The notes under the pieces: generated by a model | Databases searched by the model: none | Seen by the model: only the letters and a program-made list of their open reading frames with translations | What the model was told of the DNA's origin: nothing | Shown here: one piece after another, positions 53,353 to 63,174 of the stretch | Numbering within the stretch: the first letter of the stretch is position 1 | Layout: every line of letters begins with the position of its first letter | Made by a program: the position numbers and the translations under genes | DNA from: Mesorhizobium sp. Root157 | GTDB lineage: Bacteria; Pseudomonadota; Alphaproteobacteria; Rhizobiales; Rhizobiaceae | DNA: 64,000 bases | Direction of reading: 5' to 3' | NCBI RefSeq assembly: GCF_001427385.1 | Contig: NZ_LMGJ01000001.1 | Location: forward strand, 186,001-250,000

Positions 53353-54126
53353 TCAGCCTCCCATGATTTCGCCGCCGGCGACCGCTATCGCTTGCCCGGT
53401 GATTGCCGACGCACCCTCGCCAACGAGCCACAGCACCGTGTCGGCCACTTCCTGCGGTGTCACCAGCCGGCCTTGCGGATTGGCCCGCGCCAGACTTGCC
53501 CGCGCTTCGTCCGCCGTGCGGCCGGTCTTGCCGGTGATCGTCGCCACCGCAATGTCCAGCAACGGCGTATCGGTGAAGCCGGGGCACACCGCATTGACGG
53601 TGATGCCGGTGCGCGACAGTTCGAGCGCCAGCGCCCGCGTCAACCCGACAACGCCATGCTTGGCCGCGCAATAGGCGGAAACATAAGGATAGCCGGTCAG
53701 GCCGGCGGTGCTGGCGATGTTGACGATGCGGCCATTGCCGGCGCGGCGGATCGACGGCAGCAGCGCCTGGGTGACGGAAAACGTCCCGGTCAGGTTGATG
53801 CCGACGACGTGATTCCACGTCTCAAGGCTGGTCTTTTCGAACGGAGCCGAAGGCGCTTCGCCAGCGCAATTGATAAGCACCGCCACCTCGCCGAGTTTGT
53901 CGACGGCGCGCGCTATGCCCTGCTCGATGGCCTGCGCATCCGTGACATCGAAACCGTCGACGACGACTGCCTGCCCCCCTGCGGCCTCGATCTCGCCCGC
54001 CACATCCTTGAGCGGCGCTGCGCGGCGTCCCGCCAGCGAGACGGCAAGGCCCTTGCCAGCAAGCGCCAGCGCGATGGCACGGCCGATGCCGGTGCCTGCT
54101 CCGGTGACGAAAGCGTGCCGGTTCAT
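53353..54126 (-). CDS. SDR family oxidoreductase
   Basis: A 257-residue short-chain dehydrogenase. Rossmann motif [25 protein letters not shown], the catalytic SxxxYxxxK set in [21 protein letters not shown] (serine, tyrosine and lysine present), then [10 protein letters not shown]. It overlaps the hydroxylase stop by four bases (ATGA). In the anthranilyl-CoA scheme it would interconvert a ring ketone and alcohol. Confidence 0.92.
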   Translation of the reverse strand: MNRHAFVTGAGTGIGRAIALALAGKGLAVSLAGRRAAPLKDVAGEIEAAGGQAVVVDGFDVTDAQAIEQGIARAVDKLGEVAVLINCAGEAPSAPFEKTSLETWNHVVGINLTGTFSVTQALLPSIRRAGNGRIVNIASTAGLTGYPYVSAYCAAKHGVVGLTRALALELSRTGITVNAVCPGFTDTPLLDIAVATITGKTGRTADEARASLARANPQGRLVTPQEVADTVLWLVGEGASAITGQAIAVAGGEIMGG

Positions 54127-56447
54127 CGCTTGCCCGCCGCTTCTGCTGCGGCGCGGGCCAGGTTGCTCTCATATTGCTGGCGGGCGGTGCGATACTGTTT
54201 CGGCCACGCAACACCGCCATAGCCGATCCGGGCCGCCTCGTGCAGGACGAAGGACGGGTCGGCCAGATGCGGACGCGCCACCGCGCACAGATCGGCGCGG
54301 CCCGCGGCGATGATCGAATTGGCATGGTCGGCTTCCGAGATGGCGCCGACGGCGATGGTTGCCACATCGATCTCGTTGCGGATCTTGTCCGACATCGGCG
54401 TCTGCCACAGGCGGCCATAGACCGGGTGGTCGTCGTTCACCACCTGGCCGGACGAACAGTCGATGAGATCGGCGCCTGCATCCTTGAACATTCGGGCAAA
54501 GATCGCCGCATCGTCGGGCGTATTGCCGCCTTCGTGCCAGTCGGTGGTGGAAAGGCGTACCGAAATCGGCTTTTCCGCCGGCCATGCGGCGCGGATGGCG
54601 CGGAACACTTCCAGCGGAAAACGGGCGCGGTTCTCATGGCTGCCGCCATACTCGTCCGTGCGCTTGTTGGTCAGCGGCGACAGGAACGACGACAGAAGAT
54701 AACCGTGAGCGGCGTGCAGTTCGAGAATATCGAAGCCGATTTCTAAGGCCCGTTCCGTTGCCGAAACGAAATCCGCGACGACCCGGTCCATGTCCTTTCG
54801 CGTCATGGCGCGCGGCATGTCCGAATGCTCCAGATAGGGAAGCGCGGACGCCGAGAGCAGCGGCCAGCCACCCTCCTCGACCGGCTGGTCGGTGCCTTCC
54901 CAGGCCACCTTGGTCGCGCCCTTTCGGCCGGCATGGCCAAGCTGGATGCCGATCTTGGCCGGCGTCTCGCGATGCACGAAATCGACCATGCGCTTGAAGC
55001 CCGCAGCCTGCTCGCCGTTCCACAGGCCAAGGCAGCCGGGCGTGATGCGCGCATCGGGCGACACGCAGGTCATCTCCGGGAAGACCAGCGCCGCACCGCC
55101 CATGGCGCGTGCGCCGATATGGACGAGATGGAAATCGTCGGGCAGGCCGTCCGTCGCCGAATACATCGCCATTGGCGAGACGACGATGCGATTGTGCAGG
55201 GTCAGGTCCCGCACCGTGTAAGGCGTGAACATGGGCGGCGGCACCGCACCGTTGGGTGCCGGATCGATGCCGGCGCGCTCGGCGAACCAGCGCTCGTAAT
55301 TCTCCAGCCAGTCCTTGTCGCGCAAGCGCAGATTCTCATGGCTGATGCGCTGCGAGCGCGTCAGCATCGAATACATGAACTGTTCCGGCTCAAGCGTGTC
55401 GGCATAGCGCTTGCCGACCACCTCGAACCACTCCATCGCGTTGCGGGCTGCATTCTGGATGCGCGCGACATCAACGCGGCGCACCTCCTCATAGGCGGCA
55501 AGCACGGACGGAATATTCTTCGCATCGTGCCTGGCAAGATCGAATTGCCGGGTCAGTTCGATGGCGTCGTCGATGGCGAGCTTGGTGCCCGAGCCGATGG
55601 CAAAGTGCGCGGTGTGGGCGCTGTCGCCCATCAGGACGACATGGCTGTTGCCGTTGAAGTGGCTCCATTTTTCGCAGATCAGCCGGCCGAAATTCAACCA
55701 GGACGAGCCGCGCAGATGGCGCGCGTTGCTCATCAGGCTTTCGCCGTCGAGCGTCTCGGCAAACAGTTTTTCGCAGAAAGCGATCGACTGGTCCTGGTCC
55801 ATGTCGCCAAGGCCATGGGCCTCGAACACATCCTCGGTGGTTTCGACGATGAAGGTCGAGGTGTCGGCGTCGAAGCGATAGATGTGGGCCTGGAACCAGC
55901 CATGCTCGGTCTTGCGGAAATCGAAGGTGAAGGCGTCGAAGCGCTTCTTCGTGCCAAGCCAGACATAGCGGTTCGGCCGCACCACCATGTCGGGCTTGAA
56001 GATGGCGGCATATTTGGCACGCACCCTCGAATTGACGCCGTCGGCGGCAATGACCAGATCGGCGTCGGCGAATTCCTCTTCGTTCACGACCTCGCGCTCG
56101 AACACCATCTCGACGCCAAGCTCGATGCAGCGCTCCTGCAGGATGTTGAGCATCTTCTTGCGGCCGATGCCGACGAAGCCGTGGCCGGTGGTGCGGATCT
56201 TGCGGCCCTTGAACACCAGTTCGATGTCGTCCCAGTGATTGAAGGCGTCTTCGATGGTCGCGGCGGTTGCCGGGTCCCACTGGCGCATCGCCTGCATCGT
56301 CGCATCGGAGAACACCACGCCCCAGCCGAATGTATCGAACGGCCTGTTGCGCTCCACCAAGGTGACGTGGTGGGCGGGATGCTGCTTCTTCATCAGCAAG
56401 GCGAAATAGAGCCCGGCAGGCCCGCCTCCGATGCAGACAATGCGCAT
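54123..56447 (-). CDS. Fused FAD monooxygenase and old-yellow-enzyme reductase (2-aminobenzoyl-CoA monooxygenase/reductase type)
   Basis: A 774-residue two-flavin protein. Residues 1-390: FAD monooxygenase ([20 protein letters not shown]; second FAD motif [30 protein letters not shown]). Residues 402-770: old-yellow-enzyme barrel ([38 protein letters not shown] with the substrate-binding His pair region, [20 protein letters not shown]). This fusion and length match 2-aminobenzoyl-CoA monooxygenase/reductase of Azoarcus, which hydroxylates and reduces the ring; databases often name it salicylyl-CoA 5-hydroxylase. ATG 56447 has a perfect AGGAGG. First enzyme gene of the operon. Confidence 0.88.
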   Translation of the reverse strand: MRIVCIGGGPAGLYFALLMKKQHPAHHVTLVERNRPFDTFGWGVVFSDATMQAMRQWDPATAATIEDAFNHWDDIELVFKGRKIRTTGHGFVGIGRKKMLNILQERCIELGVEMVFEREVVNEEEFADADLVIAADGVNSRVRAKYAAIFKPDMVVRPNRYVWLGTKKRFDAFTFDFRKTEHGWFQAHIYRFDADTSTFIVETTEDVFEAHGLGDMDQDQSIAFCEKLFAETLDGESLMSNARHLRGSSWLNFGRLICEKWSHFNGNSHVVLMGDSAHTAHFAIGSGTKLAIDDAIELTRQFDLARHDAKNIPSVLAAYEEVRRVDVARIQNAARNAMEWFEVVGKRYADTLEPEQFMYSMLTRSQRISHENLRLRDKDWLENYERWFAERAGIDPAPNGAVPPPMFTPYTVRDLTLHNRIVVSPMAMYSATDGLPDDFHLVHIGARAMGGAALVFPEMTCVSPDARITPGCLGLWNGEQAAGFKRMVDFVHRETPAKIGIQLGHAGRKGATKVAWEGTDQPVEEGGWPLLSASALPYLEHSDMPRAMTRKDMDRVVADFVSATERALEIGFDILELHAAHGYLLSSFLSPLTNKRTDEYGGSHENRARFPLEVFRAIRAAWPAEKPISVRLSTTDWHEGGNTPDDAAIFARMFKDAGADLIDCSSGQVVNDDHPVYGRLWQTPMSDKIRNEIDVATIAVGAISEADHANSIIAAGRADLCAVARPHLADPSFVLHEAARIGYGGVAWPKQYRTARQQYESNLARAAAEAAGKR

Positions 56448-56526
56448 GATCGACCTCCTGGGGCAGCGGTCCCTAGGGTCAGGACGCGCCAATTCCCTTC
56501 AATCCAGAATGACCTCAATCGAAAAT

Positions 56527-56544
56527 AACTTCAAGCTTAAAGTT
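56527..56544. promoter_or_regulatory. Near-perfect palindrome before the hydroxylase operon
   Basis: AACTTcAAGCTTaAAGTT, one mismatched pair, 80-97 bases before the hydroxylase start. It shares AACTTCAAG with a site upstream of the MarR gene (57259-57267), so it is a candidate operator for that MarR protein. Confidence 0.55.
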
Positions 56545-56641
56545 TTTTCCATTGACGAACGGCGCTTCCAAAAGCGGTCGAGCGGCGCAGCCCAACCCGC
56601 CGCCGCAGAGCCGGTCAAACTGTTTCGAGGGGCAAGAACCG

Positions 56642-57166
56642 CTATTGCGGACTGGTGAGCGACGTGCGGATCGAGCCTTTCAGCTTGCCGAGTTCCTTCA
56701 TCAGCGCGGCGCCGTCACGCGCCGACAACTGTTTGAACATGTCGCCGATCCATTCGCCGTGCCGGTCGGCCATGGTGCGGAATGCGCCGCGCCCCGCCTG
56801 GGTCAGCGCGATGATCTGGACGCGCCTGTCCTTGGGCGAAACGGTGCGGCTGACATAACCGCTTTCGACCAGCCGCTCCACCAAAGCGGTGAGATTGCCG
56901 GCCGAAACCATCATGCGCTTGGAGACTTCGCCAAGCACCATGCCGTCCTCCGCCCGCTCGAGCTGGGCAAGCAGGTCGAAGCGCGGCAGCGTGAAGTCGA
57001 ATTCCTCTCGCAAGCGGCGGCGGATTTCGCTTTCGACCAGCGTCGTGCAGGTCAGGAGCCGAAGCCAAAGCCGGATTTCGTCGCCGTGATCGTGCGGCGC
57101 TTCCTCCACCTTGGTCTCGCCGTCGACCCATTCGGCGGTGCCGGCCGTATCCTTGTTGTCATCCAT
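56642..57166 (-). CDS. MarR family regulator of the anthranilyl-CoA operon
   Basis: A 174-residue winged-helix regulator with an acidic N-terminus (MDDNKDTAGTAEWVDGETKV). HTH core LPRFDLLAQLERAEDGMVLG, MMVSAGNLTALVERLVESGY, wing SPKDRRVQIIALTQAG. It precedes the operon on the same strand (195 bases from its stop to the hydroxylase). MarR proteins of this kind often sense aryl-CoA or aromatic acids. Palindromes before both transcripts suggest autorepression plus operon control. Confidence 0.88.
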   Translation of the reverse strand: MDDNKDTAGTAEWVDGETKVEEAPHDHGDEIRLWLRLLTCTTLVESEIRRRLREEFDFTLPRFDLLAQLERAEDGMVLGEVSKRMMVSAGNLTALVERLVESGYVSRTVSPKDRRVQIIALTQAGRGAFRTMADRHGEWIGDMFKQLSARDGAALMKELGKLKGSIRTSLTSPQ

Positions 57167-57254
57167 GTCGCGCCCGGTCGCTCCTCGCTCGCCGCACCAG
57201 CAATGCTGTCCGTCCCGGTCAGTTGTAGGCCAAATGCACCGGAGCGGACAATAG

Positions 57255-57266
57255 TTGAAACTTCAA
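57255..57266. promoter_or_regulatory. TTGAA-N2-TTCAA palindrome upstream of the MarR gene
   Basis: TTGAAACTTCAA lies about 90 bases before the MarR start. It shares AACTTCAAG with the site at 56527-56535. Confidence 0.5.
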
Positions 57267-57303
57267 GGATTGGGGGTGCCGCCAGCCAGCGCCTGTCTTG
57301 GCC

Positions 57304-57408
57304 TAATGCATGCGGCCCGGAAAGTGGGAACCAGTTTCGGTATAACGACATGCATAGAAACAGGTAGTTAGCGCGCGCCAGCGAATCTGAAAGATCGCGA
57401 CGTGCTCC
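57304..57408 (-). repeat. RIME1-like palindromic element, inverted
   Basis: The same two-hairpin element as at 29040 and 35431, here in reverse orientation (gcatgcggcccggaaagtgg ... gacatgcat, then gcgcgcgccagcga ... tcgcgacgtgctc). It sits between the MarR gene and the convergently read GntR gene end. Confidence 0.8.
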
Positions 57409-57457
57409 AGGCCCGTGCGCCAACAGACGAGACGGTATCGACGTGTGGGCGACGCGC

Positions 57458-58195
57458 CTAGTCTTCCGTATGGATGTAGACGTGAAGCGTATAGCCGATG
57501 TGCTCGATCATCAGCGCCTTGGCCCGTTCGATATTGCGGTCGAGCGCCGCCTCCATCAAGGCGGTATGATGCTCGATCGCCATCGCTTCGCGCAGCGCCG
57601 CCACGGCCTTTTCAAAACCCAGTTGCTGGCCGGCGGCTGCCTTCATCGTCGGCGCCAGCCCGAGGAAGCGGTGATGGCGGCGCAACTGGTCCGAGACGGT
57701 GGATTGGAACCGCAACAGCCAGCTCGACTTCGCCGCGCTTAGCAGCGCCGCATGGAAGGCCGTGTGCCTGTCGTCCCATTCGTCGACAGCGGCTTCGGAC
57801 GGATCGTCCGGCGCGATCTTGCAGCGCGACAGCCGATAGTGGCTGGTCACCACAGCCGACTCCCAATCGGCATCGCCATTGCCGATGGACTCGATGAGCA
57901 GCGGCAGTTCGACCACCATGCGGGCGCGGGCGAGGTCTTCCAGTTCCGTTTGCGATACCGGCGCGACCGCGAAGCCGCGATTGCTGATCGCCGTCACCAG
58001 CTTCTCGGCCTCCAGCCGCGACAGGGCTTCACGCAGCGGCGTCCAGCCAAGGCCATAGGCATCGCGCAAGGCGCCGAGCTTCAGCGACGCCCCCGGTTTC
58101 AGACGGGTGGCAAGGATGTCGCGGCGCAGCAGCCGGTAGGCTGCCTCCGTCTTGCTTGCTGAGCCGTCGTCCTGCATGGCCGCATCCACGATCAT
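57458..58195 (-). CDS. GntR family (FCD) regulator
   Basis: A 245-residue regulator. The HTH (SKTEAAYRLLRRDILATRLK, GWTPLREALSRLEAEKLVTA) is followed by an FCD ligand domain (EDLARARMVVELPLLIESIG, HTAFHAALLSAAKSSWLLRF, HHTALMEAALDRNIERAKAL) with conserved metal-binding histidines. FCD members sense carboxylic acids. Start 58195 or 58177 (MQDDG). It is divergent from the kynureninase/transporter operon, and AT-rich repeats between them are its probable operators. Confidence 0.9.
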   Translation of the reverse strand: MIVDAAMQDDGSASKTEAAYRLLRRDILATRLKPGASLKLGALRDAYGLGWTPLREALSRLEAEKLVTAISNRGFAVAPVSQTELEDLARARMVVELPLLIESIGNGDADWESAVVTSHYRLSRCKIAPDDPSEAAVDEWDDRHTAFHAALLSAAKSSWLLRFQSTVSDQLRRHHRFLGLAPTMKAAAGQQLGFEKAVAALREAMAIEHHTALMEAALDRNIERAKALMIEHIGYTLHVYIHTED

Positions 58196-58205
58196 CGAGG
58201 AATCG

Positions 58206-58272
58206 ATTATATATGAAGCGCTCGATCTACCAAATTATATATGATTTGGCCAAATCATCCATCGTATATATA
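58206..58272. promoter_or_regulatory. GntR operator cluster (AT-rich repeats and 18-bp palindrome)
   Basis: The 11-mer attatatatga occurs at 58206-58216 and at 58234-58244, 28 bases apart. A perfect 18-bp palindrome atgatttggccaaatcat occupies 58241-58258, and a third tatatata word lies at 58265-58272. They sit between the GntR gene and its target, just before the -35 box. Confidence 0.7.
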
Positions 58273-58275
58273 GGT

Positions 58276-58303
58276 TTGACAACCCATCGGAAGCGGCTAT
58301 GAT
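58276..58303 (+). promoter_or_regulatory. Strong sigma-70-type promoter
   Basis: TTGACA (58276-58281), 16 bases, TATGAT (58298-58303), near consensus and rare in this GC-rich DNA. It drives the binding-protein gene at 58357; GntR sites abut its upstream side. Confidence 0.72.
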
Positions 58304-58356
58304 CCTTGACAGGAAGCGGCCCGGAGTGCCGCAAGTCGTCGTTTGGGAGGATACTT

Positions 58357-59343
58357 ATGAACAGGCTGAAATCCGGCTGGTTGTCCGGGATTGTTCTTGC
58401 AGGCGCTTTCATTGCCGGCATTGCCACTGCCGCCGCTGACCCGATCAAGATCGGCATCGCCAATTTCGGCGAGCACCCGCAGTTGAACGCCTCCATCGCC
58501 GGCTTCAAGAAAGCCCTGGCCGAGAACGGCTTCGTCGAAGGCACGGATGTCGTCTATTCGGAAAGCCACACCAATTTCGACGCCTCGCTGGTGCCGCAGA
58601 TGATCGCCAAGCTGCAGGCCGAACAGCCGAAGCTGATCTACACCGTCACCACCCCGGTTTCGCAGATCGCCCAGAAGGCGCTGGCCGGCTCCGGCATTCC
58701 GATCGTCTTCACTGCCGTGACCGACCCTGTCGCAGCCAAGCTGGTTCCTTCGTGGACTGAAGGCGGCGACGGCATCACCGGCTCCAGCGACCTGCAGGAC
58801 ATGGCCGCGGTGATGAAATTCACCCACGAGCTTCTGCCCAACGCCAAGCGTTTCGGCGTGCCCTACAATCCGGGCGAAGCCAACGACGTCGCCCTGCTCG
58901 ACAACGTCAAGGCGCTCGCCCCGGACAACGGCTTCGAGGTCGTGGCCGTCGGCGTGGACAACGTCAACGACATCCAGCAGCGCATCGCTTCGTTTGCCGG
59001 CAAGGCCGACGTGATCTACACGCCTGCCTCCAACCTGTTGCAGCCAGCCATCGCCGCCGTTTCGGCAGCGGCACGCCAGGCCGGCATCCCGATCGTCAAC
59101 TCCGATGACGGCGCGGTCCGCAGCGGCGTCGTTCCGGCCAGCTTCGCCGTCAATTACGACAAGGTTGGCGAGAGCGCCGGCAAGATCGCGGCCCAGATCC
59201 TCAAGGGCGCGGATCCCAAGACCATCGCACCGGCCAAGCCGGCCTACGAAGACCACTCCGCGCTGATCTCAAGGAAGGTTGCCAAGGAATTCGGCATCGA
59301 AATCCCGGCTTCCTTCGACAACTGCGAGTGCTTCGCGGACTGA
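58357..59343 (+). CDS. ABC substrate-binding protein (TrpX-like, ABC_sub_bind family)
   Basis: A 328-residue periplasmic protein of the ABC_sub_bind family, which includes the TrpX proteins tied to aromatic amino-acid uptake. Signal peptide WLSGIVLAGAFIAGIATAAA. Mature start IKIGIANFGEHPQLNASIAG, then SESHTNFDASLVPQMIAKLQ, PIVFTAVTDPVAAKL and SAAARQAGIPIVNSDDGAVR. Two cysteines close the chain (NCECFAD). AGG-rich site before ATG 58357. A strong terminator follows, so the binding protein is made in excess. Ligand probably tryptophan or kynurenine, from the kynureninase downstream. Confidence 0.87.
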   Translation: MNRLKSGWLSGIVLAGAFIAGIATAAADPIKIGIANFGEHPQLNASIAGFKKALAENGFVEGTDVVYSESHTNFDASLVPQMIAKLQAEQPKLIYTVTTPVSQIAQKALAGSGIPIVFTAVTDPVAAKLVPSWTEGGDGITGSSDLQDMAAVMKFTHELLPNAKRFGVPYNPGEANDVALLDNVKALAPDNGFEVVAVGVDNVNDIQQRIASFAGKADVIYTPASNLLQPAIAAVSAAARQAGIPIVNSDDGAVRSGVVPASFAVNYDKVGESAGKIAAQILKGADPKTIAPAKPAYEDHSALISRKVAKEFGIEIPASFDNCECFAD

Positions 59344-59366
59344 GTTGAAAACAGCGATCAGGAAAT

Positions 59367-59394
59367 GGCGGCGTTTTCACAACGCCGCCTTTTT
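59367..59394 (+). terminator. Intrinsic terminator between binding-protein and ATPase genes
   Basis: A perfect nine-base stem (GGCGGCGTT / AACGCCGCC, loop ttcac) followed by five T residues. As it is inside an operon it should act as partial attenuation. Confidence 0.88.
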
Positions 59395-59479
59395 CTTAAA
59401 TGCGGTTCCGGAGAAGTGAGAACGGTTTCCTCCCGGAATTGCGCAAGCGTACAAACCGCGACAACGGTGGAGAAGGCGG

Positions 59480-60259
59480 ATGCTGGAAATCCAGTCGGCC
59501 CGCAAGGTCTTCTACAAGGGCCAAGCTGACGAGAAGGTCGCGCTCGACGGGCTTAACATGTCGCTCAAGACCGGTGAGTTCGGCGTCGTCATCGGCTCCA
59601 ACGGCGCCGGCAAGTCGAGCATGCTCAACGCCATCTCCGGTTCGCTGGTGCTCGATACCGGCAAGATCCTGATCAATGGCGACGACGTGACGCCGATGCC
59701 GGTTCACAAGCGCGCCGCCCGTCTCGCCCGCGTCTTCCAGGACCCGATGCGCGGCACCGCCGCCTCGATGACTGTGGCCGAGAACATGCTGCTGGCCGAC
59801 CTGCGCGCCAAGAAGCGCACCTTGCGGCCCGGCCTCAACGCCGCCCGGCTTGCCGCCTACAAGGAGCGGCTGTCGGTGCTTGGGCTTGGCCTCGAAAACC
59901 GCCTGAACACCAAGGTCGAACTGTTGTCCGGCGGCCAGCGGCAATCGCTGTCGCTGATCATGGCGGTCGGCGGATCGCCCGAACTGCTCTTGCTCGACGA
60001 GCACACCGCAGCGCTCGACCCGCGCACCGCCGACATCGTCATGCAGGCGACCATCCGCACGGTCGAGGCGCTGAAGCTGACCACGCTGATGGTGACCCAC
60101 AACATGCAGCATGCGGTGGATTTCGGCGACCGCGTCGTCATGCTGGATGCCGGCAAGGTGCGCCTCGAAATCGCCGGCGACGAAAAGACGAATGTCACCG
60201 TGACCGACCTGATCGGCCATTTTTCGGTCAAGACCGACCGCATGCTTCTGGCGAGCTGA
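59480..60259 (+). CDS. ABC transporter ATPase (partner of TrpX-like system)
   Basis: A 259-residue ATPase. Walker A VIGSNGAGKSSMLNAISGSL, Q-loop RVFQDPMRGTAASMTVAENM, signature LLSGGQRQSLSLIMAVGG, Walker B LLLLDEHTAALDPR (with His after Glu, as in this family), and H-loop LMVTHNMQHAVDF. Normal length. Five bases before the permease gene. Confidence 0.92.
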   Translation: MLEIQSARKVFYKGQADEKVALDGLNMSLKTGEFGVVIGSNGAGKSSMLNAISGSLVLDTGKILINGDDVTPMPVHKRAARLARVFQDPMRGTAASMTVAENMLLADLRAKKRTLRPGLNAARLAAYKERLSVLGLGLENRLNTKVELLSGGQRQSLSLIMAVGGSPELLLLDEHTAALDPRTADIVMQATIRTVEALKLTTLMVTHNMQHAVDFGDRVVMLDAGKVRLEIAGDEKTNVTVTDLIGHFSVKTDRMLLAS

Positions 60260-60264
60260 CCACG

Positions 60265-61188
60265 ATGGGCTTTTTCGAAACCACCCTTTCCAGCTTCGTG
60301 GCGCTGATCCCGGTCACGCTGGCGCAAAGCTTCATCCTGAGCTTCGTCGTGCTGGGCATCATGATCCCGTTTCGCATGCTGAGCTTCCCGGACCTGACCA
60401 GCGAGGGCGCCTTCCCGCTCGGCGGCTGCGTGTGCGGCGTCATGCTGGCGGCGGGCGCCTCGCCGCTCACGGCCATCGCGGTGGCGCTGATGGCCGGCTT
60501 TGCCGCCGGCTGCTGCACGGCCTTCATCCACCTGCGCTTCCGCATCCACTCGCTCTTGGCCGGCATCCTGATCATGACGATGCTCTATAGCGTCAATCTG
60601 CGCATCATGGGCCGCTCCAACCTATCGGTGTTCGGCAATGCGACCGTGTTCGACTGGGTGCCCGGCCTGCAGGCCGGCTTCCCGGCCAGCAAGATCGTCG
60701 TGGCCGGGCTTATCAGCCTGCTGGTGCTGGTTTTGCTCTATCTCTACTTCAAGACGGAAAAGGGCACGGCGGTGCGTGCCGTCGGCTCCAATCCAGACAT
60801 GGCCGAAGCGCAAGGCATCAACGTCTGGGCGGCCACCATCGGCGGCATCGGCCTTGCCGGAGCCTTCTCGGCCGGGGGCGGCGCGCTGATGGTGCAAAGC
60901 CAGGGCTTTGCCGACGTCAATATGGGCCTCGGCATCCTCATCAACGGCCTTGCCGCGCTGATGATCGGCGAGGCGCTGACCGGCAAGCAGACGGTGCTGC
61001 GGCAACTGGCGGCGCCTTTCGTCGGCGCCATCGTCTACTACCAGCTTGTCTCTCTGTGCCTTGCCGCCGGCATGCCGCCGCCCGACCTCAAGCTCGCCAC
61101 CGGCCTGTTCGTGCTGACCATGCTGGCCCTGCCCAGCCTGAAGCTCAGCCGCGGACCGGCAGCCGCCAAAGAATCCTTTCGCGAATAG
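60265..61188 (+). CDS. ABC transporter permease (partner of TrpX-like system)
   Basis: A 307-residue permease of the BPD_transp_2 type with eight to ten helices; conserved words LSFPDLTSEGAFPLGGCVCG and VGSNPDMAEAQGINVWAATI. It is read with the ATPase and, 14 bases later, kynureninase. Together with the binding protein it forms a complete importer of the TrpXYZ kind. Confidence 0.9.
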   Translation: MGFFETTLSSFVALIPVTLAQSFILSFVVLGIMIPFRMLSFPDLTSEGAFPLGGCVCGVMLAAGASPLTAIAVALMAGFAAGCCTAFIHLRFRIHSLLAGILIMTMLYSVNLRIMGRSNLSVFGNATVFDWVPGLQAGFPASKIVVAGLISLLVLVLLYLYFKTEKGTAVRAVGSNPDMAEAQGINVWAATIGGIGLAGAFSAGGGALMVQSQGFADVNMGLGILINGLAALMIGEALTGKQTVLRQLAAPFVGAIVYYQLVSLCLAAGMPPPDLKLATGLFVLTMLALPSLKLSRGPAAAKESFRE

Positions 61189-61202
61189 GCTGGAAGGCTG
61201 CA

Positions 61203-62450
61203 ATGCCCAATAGACATGACCTCGCCTCCATCGAGACAATGGATGCCACCGACCCGTTGCGCGCCTTCCGCAGCCGCTTCGTGCTGCCCGATGGCGTCAT
61301 CTATCTCGACGGCAATTCGCTGGGTGCCGCTTCACCGGCCGTCTTTGCCGAGTTGCAGAAGGCCGCCACCGAGGAATGGGGCCAGGGGCTGATCCGCAGC
61401 TGGAACAGCGCCGGCTGGTTCGACCTGCCGCTGCAACTCGGCGACCGCATCGGCCGGCTGGTCGGCGCGGCGAAGGGACAGACGGTGGTGGCGGACACCA
61501 CCTCGATCAACATCTACAAGGCGCTGCACGCAGCCCTTGCGCTTCGCCCCGGACGCAGCGTCATCGTCGCGGAAAGCGGCAGCTTCCCGACCGATCTCTA
61601 CATGGCCGAAGGCGTCGCCTCGACCCGGCCCGGCACCAAGCTGCGGCTCGAAGGCGTCGACGCGGCAAGCATCGAAGAGCTGATCGACGAAAACACGGCG
61701 GTCGTGCTGGTCAACCACGTCAACTACAAGACCGGCGCACTGCGGGACATGGAAGGCCTGACCGGCAAGATCCACGCTGCCGGCGCGCTGGCGATCTGGG
61801 ACCTGTGCCACAGCGCCGGCGCCCTGCCCGTCGATCTGGATGCCGCCAAGGCCGACTTCGCCGTTGGCTGCACCTACAAATATCTGAACGGCGGCCCCGG
61901 CTCGCCGGCCTTCGTCTATGCGGCCGAGCGTCATCATGCCGGCATCGTGCAGCCGCTCAGCGGCTGGTGGGCGCATGCCCGCCCCTTCGCCATGGAGGTA
62001 AACTTCGCCGGCGGCGAAGGCATCCGCCGCTTCCAATGCGGCACCCAGCCGATGCTGTCGCTCAGGGCGCTGAAGGGCGCGCTCGACGTCTGGGACGGCG
62101 TCGACATGCAGGCCTTGCGCCATAAGAGCATCGCGCTGACCGACCTGTTCATCGAACTGGTCGAGGCCCGCTGCGGCAAGCATGGCGTGGCTCTGGAAAC
62201 CACGCGCGACAGCGAGCGCCGGGGCAGCCAGGTCTCCTTCGCCCACGCCAACGCCTATGAGGTGATGCAGGCGCTGATCGAGCGCGGCGTCATCGGCGAC
62301 TTCCGCGCGCCCTCCACCATGCGCTTCGGCTTCACGCCGCTGTACACCAGCTATCGCGACGTCTGGCAGGCGGTGGCGATCCTGGAAGAGATTCTGGACA
62401 GCGGCTGGTGGAAGGAGCCACGCTTCGCGGTCAGGTCAGCGGTGACGTGA
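61203..62450 (+). CDS. kynU: Kynureninase
   Basis: A 415-residue PLP enzyme that cleaves kynurenine to anthranilate and alanine. Marks: YLDGNSLGAASPAVFAELQK, NSAGWFDLPLQLGDRIGRLV, VADTTSINIYKALHAALALR, D200 and H203 in AIWDLCHSAGALPVDL, the PLP lysine K226 in GCTYKYLNGGPGSPAF, and IRRFQCGTQPMLSLRALKGA. Length matches bacterial kynureninase. No kynA or kynB is in the window, so kynurenine probably comes from outside or from genes elsewhere. Last gene of the operon; its end is convergent with livF. Confidence 0.93.
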   Translation: MPNRHDLASIETMDATDPLRAFRSRFVLPDGVIYLDGNSLGAASPAVFAELQKAATEEWGQGLIRSWNSAGWFDLPLQLGDRIGRLVGAAKGQTVVADTTSINIYKALHAALALRPGRSVIVAESGSFPTDLYMAEGVASTRPGTKLRLEGVDAASIEELIDENTAVVLVNHVNYKTGALRDMEGLTGKIHAAGALAIWDLCHSAGALPVDLDAAKADFAVGCTYKYLNGGPGSPAFVYAAERHHAGIVQPLSGWWAHARPFAMEVNFAGGEGIRRFQCGTQPMLSLRALKGALDVWDGVDMQALRHKSIALTDLFIELVEARCGKHGVALETTRDSERRGSQVSFAHANAYEVMQALIERGVIGDFRAPSTMRFGFTPLYTSYRDVWQAVAILEEILDSGWWKEPRFAVRSAVT

Positions 62451-62454
62451 ATTC

Positions 62455-62475
62455 CCCTCCCCCTTGCGGGGAGGG
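62455..62475. repeat. Hairpin between kynureninase and livF
   Basis: ccctcccc / ggggaggg with five-base loop; related to the hairpins in the mosaic element at 43344. It lacks a T-run but may serve both convergent transcripts. Confidence 0.55.
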
Positions 62476-62487
62476 CGCCATGCATGG

Positions 62488-63170
<683 letters not shown>

Positions 63171-63174
<4 letters not shown>

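Noticed and set aside
54825..56528. Plus-strand open frame of about 567 codons
   Set aside because: Antisense to the fused hydroxylase/reductase gene.
59398..59430. Stretch resembling the palindromic repeat before the ATPase gene
   Set aside because: Only scattered matches (ggttccggagaagtgagaac); too eroded to call.
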